A stretch of 64,000 nt of DNA from Tenebrio molitor (GCF_963966145.1 NC_091047.1:22506001-22570000), one strand, 5' to 3'. Counted from the first letter of the stretch, positions 18,148 through 28,824 are shown. Numbers and translations: made by a program. Notes: generated from the letters alone by a model not told the origin.

Positions 18148-18588
18148 TTAATTAAAAATTAAAGTTATTTGTTGATTAACAGACAGCATGTCCCAGTTCC
18201 TTACTATTTTTAAATATCGTTTACATGAAAATATGCAGACGATTAATCCTAAAATTATTAAAAGCCAACAAAACCAGCTGTAGTCTTTTAATATCCAGTC
18301 TGTTGAATATTGAATCAAAAACGTCCACTTTGATATTGATAATCCAAATCCTGATAGAGCACCAAATTTTGCTGCAAGTTTGTGCCAAAATGTTATCACC
18401 AATAAATATCCAATCCAATTGAAAATGTACACAGCCATAAAAGCAAAATAAAAATCAAAATTATTTCCTAATAAACTTTTGCCAATATCGGCATTTAATT
18501 CATTTTCAATTGTAAACATTTTATGTTGTCCTGTGTTAATTGGCACATTTTTCTTTCCTTCAATCTCTTCATTTAAGGGTGCATTCAT
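18148..18588 (-). CDS. NDFIP-like three-pass membrane protein (captured Nedd4 adaptor)
   Basis: A 146-residue single-exon protein. Three hydrophobic segments at about 46-68, 75-100 and 106-122 carry the NDFIP signature: FNWIGYLL (56-63), FGALSGFGLSISKW (75-88) and a final short helix before KRYLKIVRNWD. Host NDFIP proteins sit in Golgi/endosomal membranes and recruit Nedd4-family HECT ubiquitin ligases through N-terminal PPxY motifs. The visible N-terminus (about 45 residues, MNAPLNEEIEGKK onward) has no PPxY. The frame stays open a little upstream without Met and includes NPPIK but still no PPxY. It may therefore act as a decoy or on egress by another route. Intronless, between plus-strand genes. 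Confidence 0.82.
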   Translation of the reverse strand: MNAPLNEEIEGKKNVPINTGQHKMFTIENELNADIGKSLLGNNFDFYFAFMAVYIFNWIGYLLVITFWHKLAAKFGALSGFGLSISKWTFLIQYSTDWILKDYSWFCWLLIILGLIVCIFSCKRYLKIVRNWDMLSVNQQITLIFN

Positions 18589-18943
18589 CTTCTTTGGTGC
18601 AACTTTTATTGGGGGTTGGTCACATTCAAAATAAATACAAAAGAAATCATTCTGTAATGGCTCTGTACGTCTGTGGGCGGTAACATAAAAAATTATGCTA
18701 CAAATGAGTAATTAACGTTCTCTCCCACTGTTCATCTAGGCGTTATCACATAAGACGTTTCATTCGTTCACTCTTAGCCCCCACCCATTTAGAGGTAGAC
18801 TTAAACGACCAAGGCACATGCAGAAAAATTGTTGGGGTTTTTTGTAAACTTTGCATTTTTTTATTATATAAATCATGATTCTTGTTTATTTCAATTACTA
18901 GTTTTCATTTGTTCAATTGTTGGTAATTTCACGAAAAAAAAAA
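18589..18943. promoter_or_regulatory. Divergent gap between NDFIP-like and coiled-coil genes
   Basis: 355 bp without a convincing gene. It is GC-richer at 18660-18800 than the rest of the right arm. It should hold the promoters of both neighbours; a TATATAA-like stretch lies at about 18864 for the plus-strand gene. Confidence 0.4.
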
Positions 18944-19588
18944 ATGTCTACTCAAAAAGTGAACATCCTTCAAAATAAAGTTATTAAGGTATGTATTTTT
19001 TAATTATTATTAAATTAATAACTAATAATAAAATTTATCAACAGCCTATGGAGGATGAGGAAACTAACTTTAGTCTACCTTCATTGATTGATTCCGAATC
19101 ATTGTTGCAAGAGGTAATTTTTTTATTCAAATTTTTCCGATTATTGATAAGTTTATATTTATTAAAATTGTAATTTTTATTAATAATAGAAACTTAATTA
19201 TTTTCAGATTGGATTTATGGAACACGTGGACGACAATGAGGAAGCGGAGGCCTTTACCACCCAGCCGCCAACTAGGGGTAAAGGCAAGGGCAAGGGCAAG
19301 GGTAAAACAATTACAACACCTCCAGAGGCGTCTCCATGTTCCTCGACTTCCTCATTTTATATGGAGGATGAAAAATCTTCAGTTGATCAAATTCAACAAG
19401 AATTTGAAACTAAAGTTAAGCATATGTACCAGGATATTATAAAAATTAATAAAAAAATTGACATAAAAATTCAAAAAATTAATAAATATTTAGTGGTAAA
19501 GCAACAATTAGTTAGGAAAAAAAAACAAAATTTAGTAGAATTAGAAAAATTAGAAAAAATAGTAGATAAAATGTGTTTTAGTGTATAG
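18944..19588 (+). CDS. Three-exon acidic/basic coiled-coil protein
   Basis: Exons 18944-18988, 19045-19113 and 19208-19588, with phase-0 GT-AG introns of 56 and 94 bp (donors GTATGT and GTAATT, acceptors CAACAG and TTTCAG). The product is 164 residues. Layout: short N-terminus; acidic Ser/Glu/Asp-rich section; a GKGKGKGKGK basic repeat around residue 65; a Ser/Thr/Pro-rich linker; then a C-terminal Lys/Ile/Gln-rich coiled coil (FETKVKHMYQDIIKINKKI onward). No family recognised. Codon GC is higher in the first half of exon 3 than in the coiled coil. Splicing is predicted only from consensus sites and frame continuity, but all three exons fit without adjustment. Confidence 0.68.
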
Positions 19589-19804
19589 TTTTATGTATAA
19601 ATAAAAAATATACTTAAAAAATAAATTTGTTTTATTTTACATTGTTTGTAACCTAAAGTACAGAGAATTTTCAATTAAAAATTATTATTAAAATATAAAA
19701 AAAATCAAACAACACAACCGGATAATGTGTCTCCTATTTCATGTGATGTTTTGTTGTCATCGCTTTTTATTTCACCCAATACAGCCGGATGCTGTAGCTC
19801 TTAT

Positions 19805-20014
19805 TTAACACAGTGTTTTGTTGACATCTTTCTTTATTTTTTGTTTCATTAATAGATTATTTAACACAGGATCGATAATTTTCCTTAATTCACTAATTCG
19901 TTTTTGAAACCTTAATCTATCTCTAGCATACATTTCCCAGGCTGATTTTCGAAAGTCATCAGTGTCATCTAAATTATGAATAATAACTTTATCACTAAAT
20001 TTAACTTTCTTCAT
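19805..20014 (-). CDS. PPP1R15/GADD34-like PP1-recruiting protein
   Basis: A 69-residue protein that is essentially the conserved C-terminal core of PPP1R15. It has a PP1-docking RVxF-type motif KVKF at residues 3-6 followed by SDKV, then W26 and the ARDRLRFQKRI block at 30-40 that in this family contacts PP1/actin and eIF2alpha. Host PPP1R15 proteins bring PP1 to phosphorylated eIF2alpha and restore translation; some large DNA viruses carry short mimics. An in-frame TAG six codons upstream of the ATG supports this start and a complete mini-gene without the long N-terminus of host proteins. It lies among other host-like cargo genes. Confident about the family, less about activity. Confidence 0.85.
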   Translation of the reverse strand: MKKVKFSDKVIIHNLDDTDDFRKSAWEMYARDRLRFQKRISELRKIIDPVLNNLLMKQKIKKDVNKTLC

Positions 20015-20320
20015 TATTGATTGTTTTTTCTATTGTGATTATAGCTCTTGTCATTTAATTAAGATAAAATAATCAAATTTTACGTATCTAATTAATATTT
20101 TATTCCCCACTCATAAACAAACAAAACACCACATATTCACTTTTATAAAAGTTTATTTATATTTTAACACTTTGAATTTTTTTATTAATTTCATACATTG
20201 CAATTAAATGTTTTAAGTTTTTTATTGACTGTATATGTGACAATAATAACAAATTTTTCTTCTTATTCACTACTTTCAGATCTTGAACAAATTTCTTCTG
20301 ATTTTTCATTGTTGTCACCT

Positions 20321-20644
20321 TTATTCTTCAATGAAAGATATATTTGTTGTTTTGCCAACGTTCCCCCGACTAATCATAAAAATTGTTTTTCCGTCTCTTA
20401 ACTCCTGGTTGAGAGTTGTAATGGCCTCTTCAGTGAATTGCGATGTAAAACGCTGGGGTAAGGATGTTTTAAAATCCCCACAATCAACCACAACTTGTTT
20501 ACCAAACTGTGAATCCTCTTTACTAAACCGATTAACTTGAAATTTTTTATTAACTTCCAGCTGGCTTGATTTTACAAACGGCACGAAAAAAGTTGCTTCA
20601 TTAACACTTTGCAAAAATGAACTCATATTAAAAGTCTTTAGCAA
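20321..20644 (-). CDS. Subterminal Polinton protein, right paralogue
   Basis: A frame of 107 residues; the Met at residue 7 (MSSFLQS, position 20626) aligns with the start of the left paralogue and is the better start, giving 101 residues. About 56% identical without gaps to the protein at 3896-4210, sharing QFGKQVVVDC, FKTSLPQRFT and GKTTNISF. It is transcribed inward from the right terminal repeat, mirroring the left gene. Function unknown. Divergence is far greater than that of the terminal repeats, so this is an old pair kept by selection, not a recent repeat conversion. Confidence 0.85.
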   Translation of the reverse strand: MLKTFNMSSFLQSVNEATFFVPFVKSSQLEVNKKFQVNRFSKEDSQFGKQVVVDCGDFKTSLPQRFTSQFTEEAITTLNQELRDGKTIFMISRGNVGKTTNISFIEE

Positions 20645-20952
20645 AATATTCTTACTGTTGATATTAAACTGATATCAAACGATAAATCTTCCTTAATTAA
20701 TACTCCATATCCCCTCCTTGTTAACAAAATAACGCCCACTATTTCTTACGCAATACCCTACCCTCAAACAAAACACATTTCCAAGTCACAAACAATGCAA
20801 ATTTTTTATCTTTTATTAGAATTCAACAATTAGATTGAAAATATTTTTTATGATTTACTTACTATAAAATGCAATGCACGCACAGAGATATGAAACTCCA
20901 TTACCTACCTCAATGTTATGTACATGAACACATACACACAACACCTGTTTGG

Positions 20953-21201
20953 AAAAATATATGTCACGCAAAATACCGCTTACTTACATTAATCAAAAAC
21001 CATGTATTTGATGGAACCAAAACGGATGTAATGATCAGATAATTTACTCTGAATCAAAAACTATGTTTTGACTAAACTACAAACGCAAATTAAAACTAGC
21101 GTTTTGATCGCGACATGACTGATACAGTTGAAGGTCACGCAAAACACATGAGTCTAAAACGCGATTTTTGAGTGAGCCAGAACCAGCACTATATAACTAC
21201 T
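20953..21201 (-). repeat. Right terminal inverted repeat of Polinton
   Basis: About 249 bp, inverted relative to 3414-3661, ending CTATATAACTACT. The outer 195 bp are identical to the left repeat; the inner 55 bp show a one-base indel and a few changes. Confidence 0.95.
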
Positions 21202-21207
21202 TCAGTC
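21202..21207. repeat. Polinton target-site duplication, right copy
   Basis: TCAGTC, identical to 3408-3413. Confidence 0.95.
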
Positions 21208-21369
21208 ATATAATTTGTGCTACTGCTGGCACAGATTAAAAAAAAAAGCTCTATCATGCTTTTATGAGAAATCTGAACGCAAACAACTTCCAAAATGTTT
21301 TCTTCAGAAGCAATAAATGTCACTTGAACAATCAAACAATCGAAGCAAAAAATTATAATTACTATTTAT

Positions 21370-21550
21370 GCAAATAGTAACTAATGAATTCATTATCTCT
21401 CTAGAGAGACAATAAACTTCATTACCACTGTGGTAACGAATTCATTATCTTACTAGTGTGATAATCAAGTCTCACTAGTGGGGTAATAAACTTTATTACC
21501 ACTGTGGTAATGAATTCATTATCTTACTAGTGTGATAATGGACTTCATTA
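21370..21550. repeat. 74-bp tandem repeat with internal palindromes
   Basis: About 2.4 copies. The palindrome ACCACTGTGGT recurs at 21424 and 21498 (period 74), each followed by AATTCATTATCTTACTAGTG. The following sequence (ATGAATGACACAATA) reappears, altered, at about 35385 next to the Crypton relic, so both may be parts of one repeat family. Confidence 0.75.
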
Positions 21551-23473
21551 CCGGATGCAAATGAATGACACAATAAGACAAGATATAAGCAGCCATAGAT
21601 AACATGCTCTTTATTATACTTGAAAAAAATGAAAAACGGACTAAATCCACATAGAAAGCTTACTATATTTTCTTTAAATAGATTTAAAATTCTTTGTTGT
21701 TATAAATATTACGGAGAATGTATAAAACTCTTGACATTCTTCTTGAAGAAGTTGTTGATCACCAATCCTCTCAGTAAGAATTTGTTCCTGCTACAACACT
21801 CTTGCCTGAACTGTACCTCGGCCTCTCTAGATGCATCTATTCTAATTGATAGAAGAGGTGTTTAGATGGGCTGCGCTAATCGAGCCATTACATTAATTAA
21901 CAATCTTGCGAACAATGGCCCGTTTTCACACCGGCATTGCCGTTGGAACGGGTTCAAAGTTAGCAATATGCACGTCGTTAGTAATGAGCTGATTCCTGAT
22001 TAGAACTCTATCGAAATGAATAGATGATATCGGTGTTCTCTAGAGACCCGTACCGAGAGTGTATTCAACGTTGAGAAACTGCCTTGTAAACCATCAAGTT
22101 TAGTGTGTTTGTGGCACACGTGCGCATTTAAATCACAGATTATGATCCCAGTTTGTACGATGCTCCTCGATCTGGTCGTCGATTTCGTTTCCCAACTAAT
22201 AATCGGACTGGTCGCTAATTAATTTGAAATTTAATAAAGCGCCGGATTTCCTGATGAACACCTGAATCGATTATCATAATTGAATAAATCGACCGATATC
22301 GTATACCCGACGGTCTCTGAAAAGGACTCGAACGGGCCATTTAAGATGTCCGCAATTTAAAACTGTTAGTTTTATGTTTTCCTCTCAAATAGAAAAAGTT
22401 TTTCTCTTCAACAACAACGCCTGAATGAATACGTCATGAATACGAAGTCGCGTAAGTCAAACCGGAATAAAATTTTGCATAATGGACTCGTTTAAATCGC
22501 GGAGGGTCAGCCGAAAAATTAATTTATGAAAAAATTTCATTATCGTTATGGCACACGAATCGCATTATTATTACGCAGAACATGTATGTCGTTCTGGAGA
22601 ATATTTTGCATAATTATTAAATCCAAGAGCAGCAGTTCTCCATTAGTCCAGATTCGAGTTTTGTTTTATTGTTGAAAAAGTACACGTCAAATAAAGAGTC
22701 AATTAAAACGGTAATTAAACAAGTAAGAACTGCACTACTAAGTTGCAGTTAATTTGATGTCTATTCGGATGCAATTTATTTCTTGTCTTTCTTTATTTGT
22801 CAACCTACATAAGCAACATTTTGTAACTACTGTAATTATTTATCTTGATCCCTTCACTAGTGAAGTGAATTTTTCAGCAGTAAAATTTCGCATTTACAGT
22901 AGGTACCGAGTAAAAGGAGATAAAGTACCTTAGATAAATTTAATTTTGTTGAATGGCGTCCATAACATTTTAAGGATTCAGTTCTTTGAATTCCTTATGT
23001 ATGAACTAACTTTGTCAAACGATATTCTCATTTTGGTTTAGAAAACTTGACTGAGAAAACTGGAATCCATGAAAATCGGTTGGAAAAAATTGATACCAAG
23101 AACGAAGACTTAATAAGCTTTTAACTTAAGAAAAGTTTAGTTCTTCAGCGATGCGCAGAAAAAGATGATTTGTTCTTTACTCGGACTTAAGATAATCTAA
23201 GACAGAAAAACCTTTTTGCTGATGGCAAAATAACATGTTATTCGTTTATCCTTCTGGAGAAACAGCAGACTGACAAAACCTTTGGATTTGAGGTGGAATT
23301 AGTGCCACTCGAGACATTTTTAATTTTGTTGACAAAGGATTAGAAATTAATCAAGAGCTTTACCGCAGGGTCATTTGAGCAGTCACAGCAATTTCGTGGA
23401 CCCATGAAAAATTAATCTTTTCCAAAAGATTTTTAGTCCGATCAAATTAAAATTTTCCTTGCATTAACTCTAA
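21551..23473. other. Host intergenic DNA with a GC-richer block
   Basis: No gene recognised. The block at about 21870-22650 is more balanced in base composition and rich in TAATTA-type core motifs; it may be regulatory. The rest is AT-rich. Confidence 0.4.
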
Positions 23474-23649
23474 GGCCCGGTTGTATAAAGCGATGTCAAG
23501 TTCGTTGTTAAAGTTAACATCATAATGTCAAGCGATCTGATTGGGGGATATTTAACATTGGATTTAAATAAGCCAATCAAATGGGCGGATTTTCGACTTG
23601 ACGCATTGTTAGCTGACACGATGTTAACTAAGCTTTATACAACCGAGCC
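23474..23649. mobile_element. PIF/Harbinger-like MITE
   Basis: A 176-bp element with inverted ends GGCCCGGTTGTATAAAGC and GCTTTATACAACCGAGCC, flanked by TAA on both sides (23471-23473 and 23650-23652). A 3-bp TAA/TTA duplication with GG...CC ends fits PIF/Harbinger. Confidence 0.75.
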
Positions 23650-26600
23650 TAAGAGTATAAAAAATACATGACTACATAGTACAAACTGGTTCATTAGACT
23701 CTATTAGACTAATAGCAATAAATAATCATAATAGGTAAAATACAACCTAACAGGTTGGCAGCTCTGTAGGTATGTCAAAAAGTTTGTTATTTCATAAAAA
23801 TGCAAAAGTGCAAATTACAAAAACATTTGGTTAGCCGAAAAGTCTAATACAAATGTCGTACGGGAGGTATTTTACAACGCCCCAAAAAATCAGGCACGAG
23901 GCGAAGCCGAGTTTTCACACTGTAAAATACTCCTCTAATGTAGGTAAATATGTATTTTAACTTAAAAATTGTTTGCTTTATTTGTTTTACGACTAAATAT
24001 AAATCTGTTACATTTTTTCGATTCCCAGAGATAGACTTGGAGATTTATATTAAATATAATAGTTTTAAAATTAGTTTAAGAAACGCTGTTTAGGGAGTTG
24101 TCACGAGTACCTATTGTTTTTGTTATGTTATTGTATTTGTTTTTTTTTTCTTTATTTGTTCTCCACTGTTACATGGTATTGTTTGCCGTTAATAAACCTA
24201 TTATATATATTTTTCAAAAAGTTCCGATTGTTAGACAGAACCAAAATATTTCAAAATTTTTATTCGTAGAAGTGCATCAAAAATTTTTTAGATGAACACA
24301 GTAATCTGTATTTGAGCTTAAATACTGATTGAAACTTTGCCATGCGAAAAGCACCATCTCCACGTACTCGTACTAGATCTTGTACATCCTGAAATTTATG
24401 AAGCTTTAATTGATCGTGACTGCACTTATTTAGATCTGTACAGCATGAAATTTCCACACCCAAGTGCTTAGGTTCATTACTGCTCAGGTATTTTTCCGCC
24501 GAGCCCCGGTTAACTCCTAACTACATGTTTTGATATTTATTACGTGTACGTGTTAACAGTTTAACGTGGACGTTTTCGCTGCAAACATTCTATCGCCTTC
24601 CAGTACCAATTTAATAAACTCAATCAGTATCAGTCCCCTTCTCGTATCTTTCACGGATCATTTTCTACCCGTTTATCTTTGTTAAATGGGCGAGGACGCG
24701 CCGTCCACCTACAATGAAAACTGAAACGATATTCTGACAAAAAGTCACTTTTTCTCTGAACCCGAACATGAGAAGTAATAATGTCGCATCACGTTCCACT
24801 TTTTCTACACAAAAACTTTTACTCGTTTCCAGCGCACCAAGAGACTTTAATAAAGTTTCGACGCCAGTTCATTTTTCAGCAATACGGAAGGACAAATACT
24901 CCATTAAAATTGGAATTGAATTTCCAGTAAATTCTGCTATTATTATTATAGAGCTCATGGTAACGGCACGAAGTTTCTTTTCTCATTTTCGTTCGCTACA
25001 TGCATTTTGATTGCTGCGCTACAGCAATAGCTATAATTATTCCTCGATCTTTTCCTTAAACTCGACTTCCTCTTCTAAATCGACAAAATGTACTTAATGA
25101 GCTTCAGACACTTTTCAGGGCGCTATTACAAAGCTTTCCGTTTTTTGCTACTAATTATTCGACACTTGAACACTCCTGTTAGAGCTGTAACAGTAATTAT
25201 TATTGACCGCTGATGTAAGAACACAAAATTGTGCTGTAAGATATTTTTTGAACAATAATAGGTAGGAGCAAATGTGAGATTATCATCGACATGAGTTTCA
25301 GGCGAGTTTCAGGAATTACGTGAATTCCACTCTCGCTTGGTTTGCTCAATAGTGAATGGAATTGGGTCATCGACGGGATATTTAACGAAATTTTTACCCG
25401 AGTGTTCGAAGCCATCTATCTAATAAATTTTCAGCTTAATGTTACAGGTAATCGGAAGGAATCTGTAGTATGTCGAGCCTTCTACTGACTCCCGATCATT
25501 ATCCTAAAACACTAAAAAATATGTTCATGGACGGTTAATGCACGTGAATGTGAGAAACTTGAGTGGAAAAAAAAATTTAATCTTGATTCATCGAATGGGA
25601 ATCACTTTCCATTAACCGTAATTTTGTGTTATCGCCAGTAAGCACCATTTCTTGTAGCTTGATTAACAATCAGCAGTAATCCTGAGTAGGTACTTATAAC
25701 CTGTAAAGTGGCTCAATAAACTACATATTTAAGACAAATTAAAATACATTAATTTGCTGCCAATACACAGTGTCAAACTATATCGTTAACTATAACATTC
25801 ACTTGAATGTTGTTATTAGATACTTTACCGCACTAGCGTGGTAAGAGAAAGTATGTAGTAGTGTAAAGTGAAATTTTTGTACTTTTGCCTTTGGTCTACT
25901 ATTTCAGTTTTTCTCACTTAATAATTATTTTTTACGATAATAATTGATCATAGGTAAATCGTTTTACAATATCCGTGTCATAACATTACGTTTCTTCCAT
26001 TTTTTCCCAAAAGGGTCATATAAAAATGTCAGTTTATTCGTTTTTGACCTCTCAATTTTTCCTTATTTCCTCCATAATATTTTGTGAGGAATTTTATTTA
26101 CTTGCGATTTTTCCAAATCCTCCAAATATTGTTTTATTTATCTGGTTCCGTCGCCTCAATAGAAAGAGAACTTCAACCGTTCCACAATGTTTGAGAAGGA
26201 AAAATGTACCATTTATTTTTCGAAATTCCGACAATTTTTCTTCTAACAGTAAAATAAAAATATAAACAGATAATATTTGTCAGTTTAACACATTTTATCC
26301 ACCACTTACCACAAAAATTCTGGCAACAAGATATTTAAACTGTTAAGGAAAGTATTTACGACTCAATATTTTAAAATTTGCGAACAGAGCATCCAAAAAT
26401 TCCCAACCATTTGAAAAATGAAAAGATTTCGCATAAAATTGAATTGGTGCGTTAATCACGTGCAGAACTGAATTAACAATCAACTACTTGTGATGCTTGA
26501 AATTCCTGCGACTCCTTTATTCCGGTGCATCCTTCTTCCAGACGTAAATCTAAAATCTGACTGGAAACTGCGCCCGAATTGCCACCGCCGATCCTTAAAA

Positions 26601-28359
26601 TCGGCAGTAAACCGAAAACGGCAGTAAATATTCGAAAGTCAGTTAAAAGTCCGGCGAGTGCAGACATAAAAGCTTCTTTAATGGCATTTCAAAAACGTAA
26701 AGACCGCGCGCGGTAACGATGCAGAGCAGCACCGGAGCCCCACGTCTCGGTCCTTCGAATCGCGCTAATTAAACGCTTAATCAGTTTCAATTACGCCAAT
26801 CGTAATCACTCATAAAGACCCATAAAGTTTAACCAAGTTTGCACATGTGGCCGGAGATTGGAAATTTTAATGGCGCGCCAGCCTTCCATCAAAGCGCAAT
26901 GAAAGTTGTGCCATCCCGGCGACAATAAAAGTCGTCGCCGTCGCCGAAGGACCGGAGCCGCTCGGGAACCATGTTTGTGGTACGTGTTTGCGCCGCCGCC
27001 CCCGCCGACTCCTGGAGCAGCAAATGTTTGTTTTGATAATTTATCCGAGACGTACGGCGTGTTTGCTTTGAAATTATTTTACAACACTCGAATCGTGCAC
27101 CAGGACAATTTCCAGGGAGTTCCATTTTGTTGTGTGCGTCGGTGTGTACATACGGCAGGTGTTTGCAGAGACGCGTGTGAATTACAGGACGGCGGAGGCT
27201 TATCGCCGCATTGTTGGATGCCGAGATTTAGTGGTCCTCCTCGACAAGAATTTCAGATATCTTGCGTAAACAGTCCATAAAGCAAATCTGACGCTAATCG
27301 GCTCATTAGAGATTAAACGGGGGACTCGGACTCGCCACAAAACGACCGAAATTCCTAATTCTGTCAATTAAATACCTGTTATATAATGGCCAATCAACAT
27401 TTCTTCGGAAGTATGGGCGGCGGCGGGAAACGGCAAACATTGGACCATGTTTACAGCGAAAAACCTTCCCGAGTACAAGGTACTGATTGATAAATAACAT
27501 GCAAAAGCAAATTTAAAAAATCTGAAATGTAAATAACTAAATCAAAGCGTCAATAATTGCGAAGGTTGTTCGCAAAGATACTTGTCTTTCCAAAAGAAAA
27601 AAAAATGAAAGCTTGAAACGTATTAACTTGTTTAATCATACCTGACCTTTGGCGTAAGAAATGCGGGGAAAAATTAAATTGATTATTTATTATTGTCTGT
27701 ACTTATATGTACAATGCGTATTGAAATAAGGTAAATGAATATTATTGGAAACAGCATTGACAGTACTTATTACATTCTCTTTAAACAAATAAAGGGACTT
27801 GGTAATCATTGACAATTAACAGTGCGTCCAGATTTTTTAAATTAAATTAATCCCACTACAATGGATGAGGACGTTTTCCAAATTGCAACGAACGTTTCTT
27901 TACTTGATCGTTAGTGATTTATTAAATGTCAAAGTGATAAAAAAAAACTATAATCTGTTTCAAAATAAAAAATCCACCACCTGTTGAATTATGTTGGCAG
28001 AAAAAAAGAAATCCCTAGAATAAGTTTAATTTTTCTGGGTTGGCCCAACCTTCCGCCAAAATTTGACCTTCAGTGTGTCACAAATATCAAATTATAAAAA
28101 TGCCTCGAAAAACAAGGAATCTTTTAACCGCTAAATTAAAGCGAGCGTTCATTAAGTGCCTCGAAGAATTTAAAAAACACAATCAACTACGACCAAAACG
28201 GCTGTCAACAGTTTTATTTCATAACCCCACGTTTTTCTGACACTTTCAAACACACTAAAAACGAAAGTTGGCGACGTTGTCGGTTATATTTTCGAGGTAG
28301 AATGCAGTGTTGGTGGATTTTTGATTTTGAAACAAATTATATGAACGGGAATGTAGGTA
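23650..28359. other. Host intergenic DNA
   Basis: No supported gene. The GC-richest part is about 26680-27480; it has several moderately long frames on both strands that share the same DNA and look like composition effects. A GAGGCGAAGCCGAG motif with inverted flanks (GGGAGGTATTTTAC, GTAAAATACTCCTC) lies at 23860-23936 and may be a small repeat. Confidence 0.4.
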
Positions 28360-28606
28360 CAGTCGCGAGCAATAAATTTTGATCGTCAAGGTCATTTTTT
28401 GACGCAATCGAAAATGTTCCATTGTAAAACAGTCGTAAATATCATAACCTATCATCATGTTGTATGACATTAATTGTCATTTTTTTCTCATTTTTTTGAC
28501 ACTTTGTTGACATGGACATAATCAGACAGGGAAAATTTTTAAATTTGTGACAATCTAACCAAATTTTGAAATGACATTGACGACCAAAATTTATTGCTCG
28601 TGTCAG
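28360..28606. mobile_element. TA-flanked MITE
   Basis: 247 bp. Inverted ends CAGTCGCGAGCAATAAA and, on the other strand, CTGACACGAGCAATAAA, continuing into TTTTG..CGTCAA..GTCAT. TA at 28358-28359 and 28607-28608. Confidence 0.75.
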
Positions 28607-28615
28607 TACAATGTA

Positions 28616-28824
28616 TCGGGTGTTCATTTAAATTTCCCGTCAAAATTGGCGTTGAAGAGTCGATTGTGAACGGACCACGCGTCAGTCTCTCATCAACTTG
28701 CAGATTCAAAACACAAACAATGGAAAACTGAGGTTAGATTTGAATTGCTGATGACAGTTATTTATCCTTTGTTCGTTCACAATCGACTCTTTAACTTTGA
28801 CGGGAAATTTAAATGAACACCCGA
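28616..28824. mobile_element. TA-flanked MITE, abutting the previous one
   Basis: 209 bp. Near-perfect inverted ends TCGGGTGTTCATTTAAATTT and its reverse, flanked by TA at 28614-28615 and 28825-28826. Only nine bases separate it from the previous element. Confidence 0.82.

Larger units (their letters stand above)
3414..21201. mobile_element. Complete Polinton/Maverick (adintovirus-like) element
   Basis: A 17,788-bp element bounded by inverted terminal repeats that begin AGTAGTTATATAGTGCTGG and by a perfect 6-bp target duplication. It encodes a retroviral-type integrase with chromodomain, protein-primed polymerase B, packaging ATPase, adenain-type protease, penton-type and double jelly-roll capsid proteins and a PLA2-domain protein; this set defines Polinton/Maverick elements and adintoviruses. 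All core frames are uninterrupted, and the outer 195 bp of the two repeats are identical, so the insertion is probably young. Element genes are strongly A/T-rich in codon use. Additional cargo genes lie between the polymerase and the right repeat. Confidence 0.97.

Noticed and set aside
20198..20540. Two plus-strand frames near the right end
   Set aside because: Both are antisense to the right subterminal gene or its 3' region.
21370..21550. CRISPR-like repeat array
   Set aside because: Only about 2.4 copies, palindromic units with no unique spacers, in an animal genome.
26889..27280. Proline/arginine-rich frames in a GC-richer block
   Set aside because: Overlapping frames on both strands share the same composition; no motif or splice context supports a gene.
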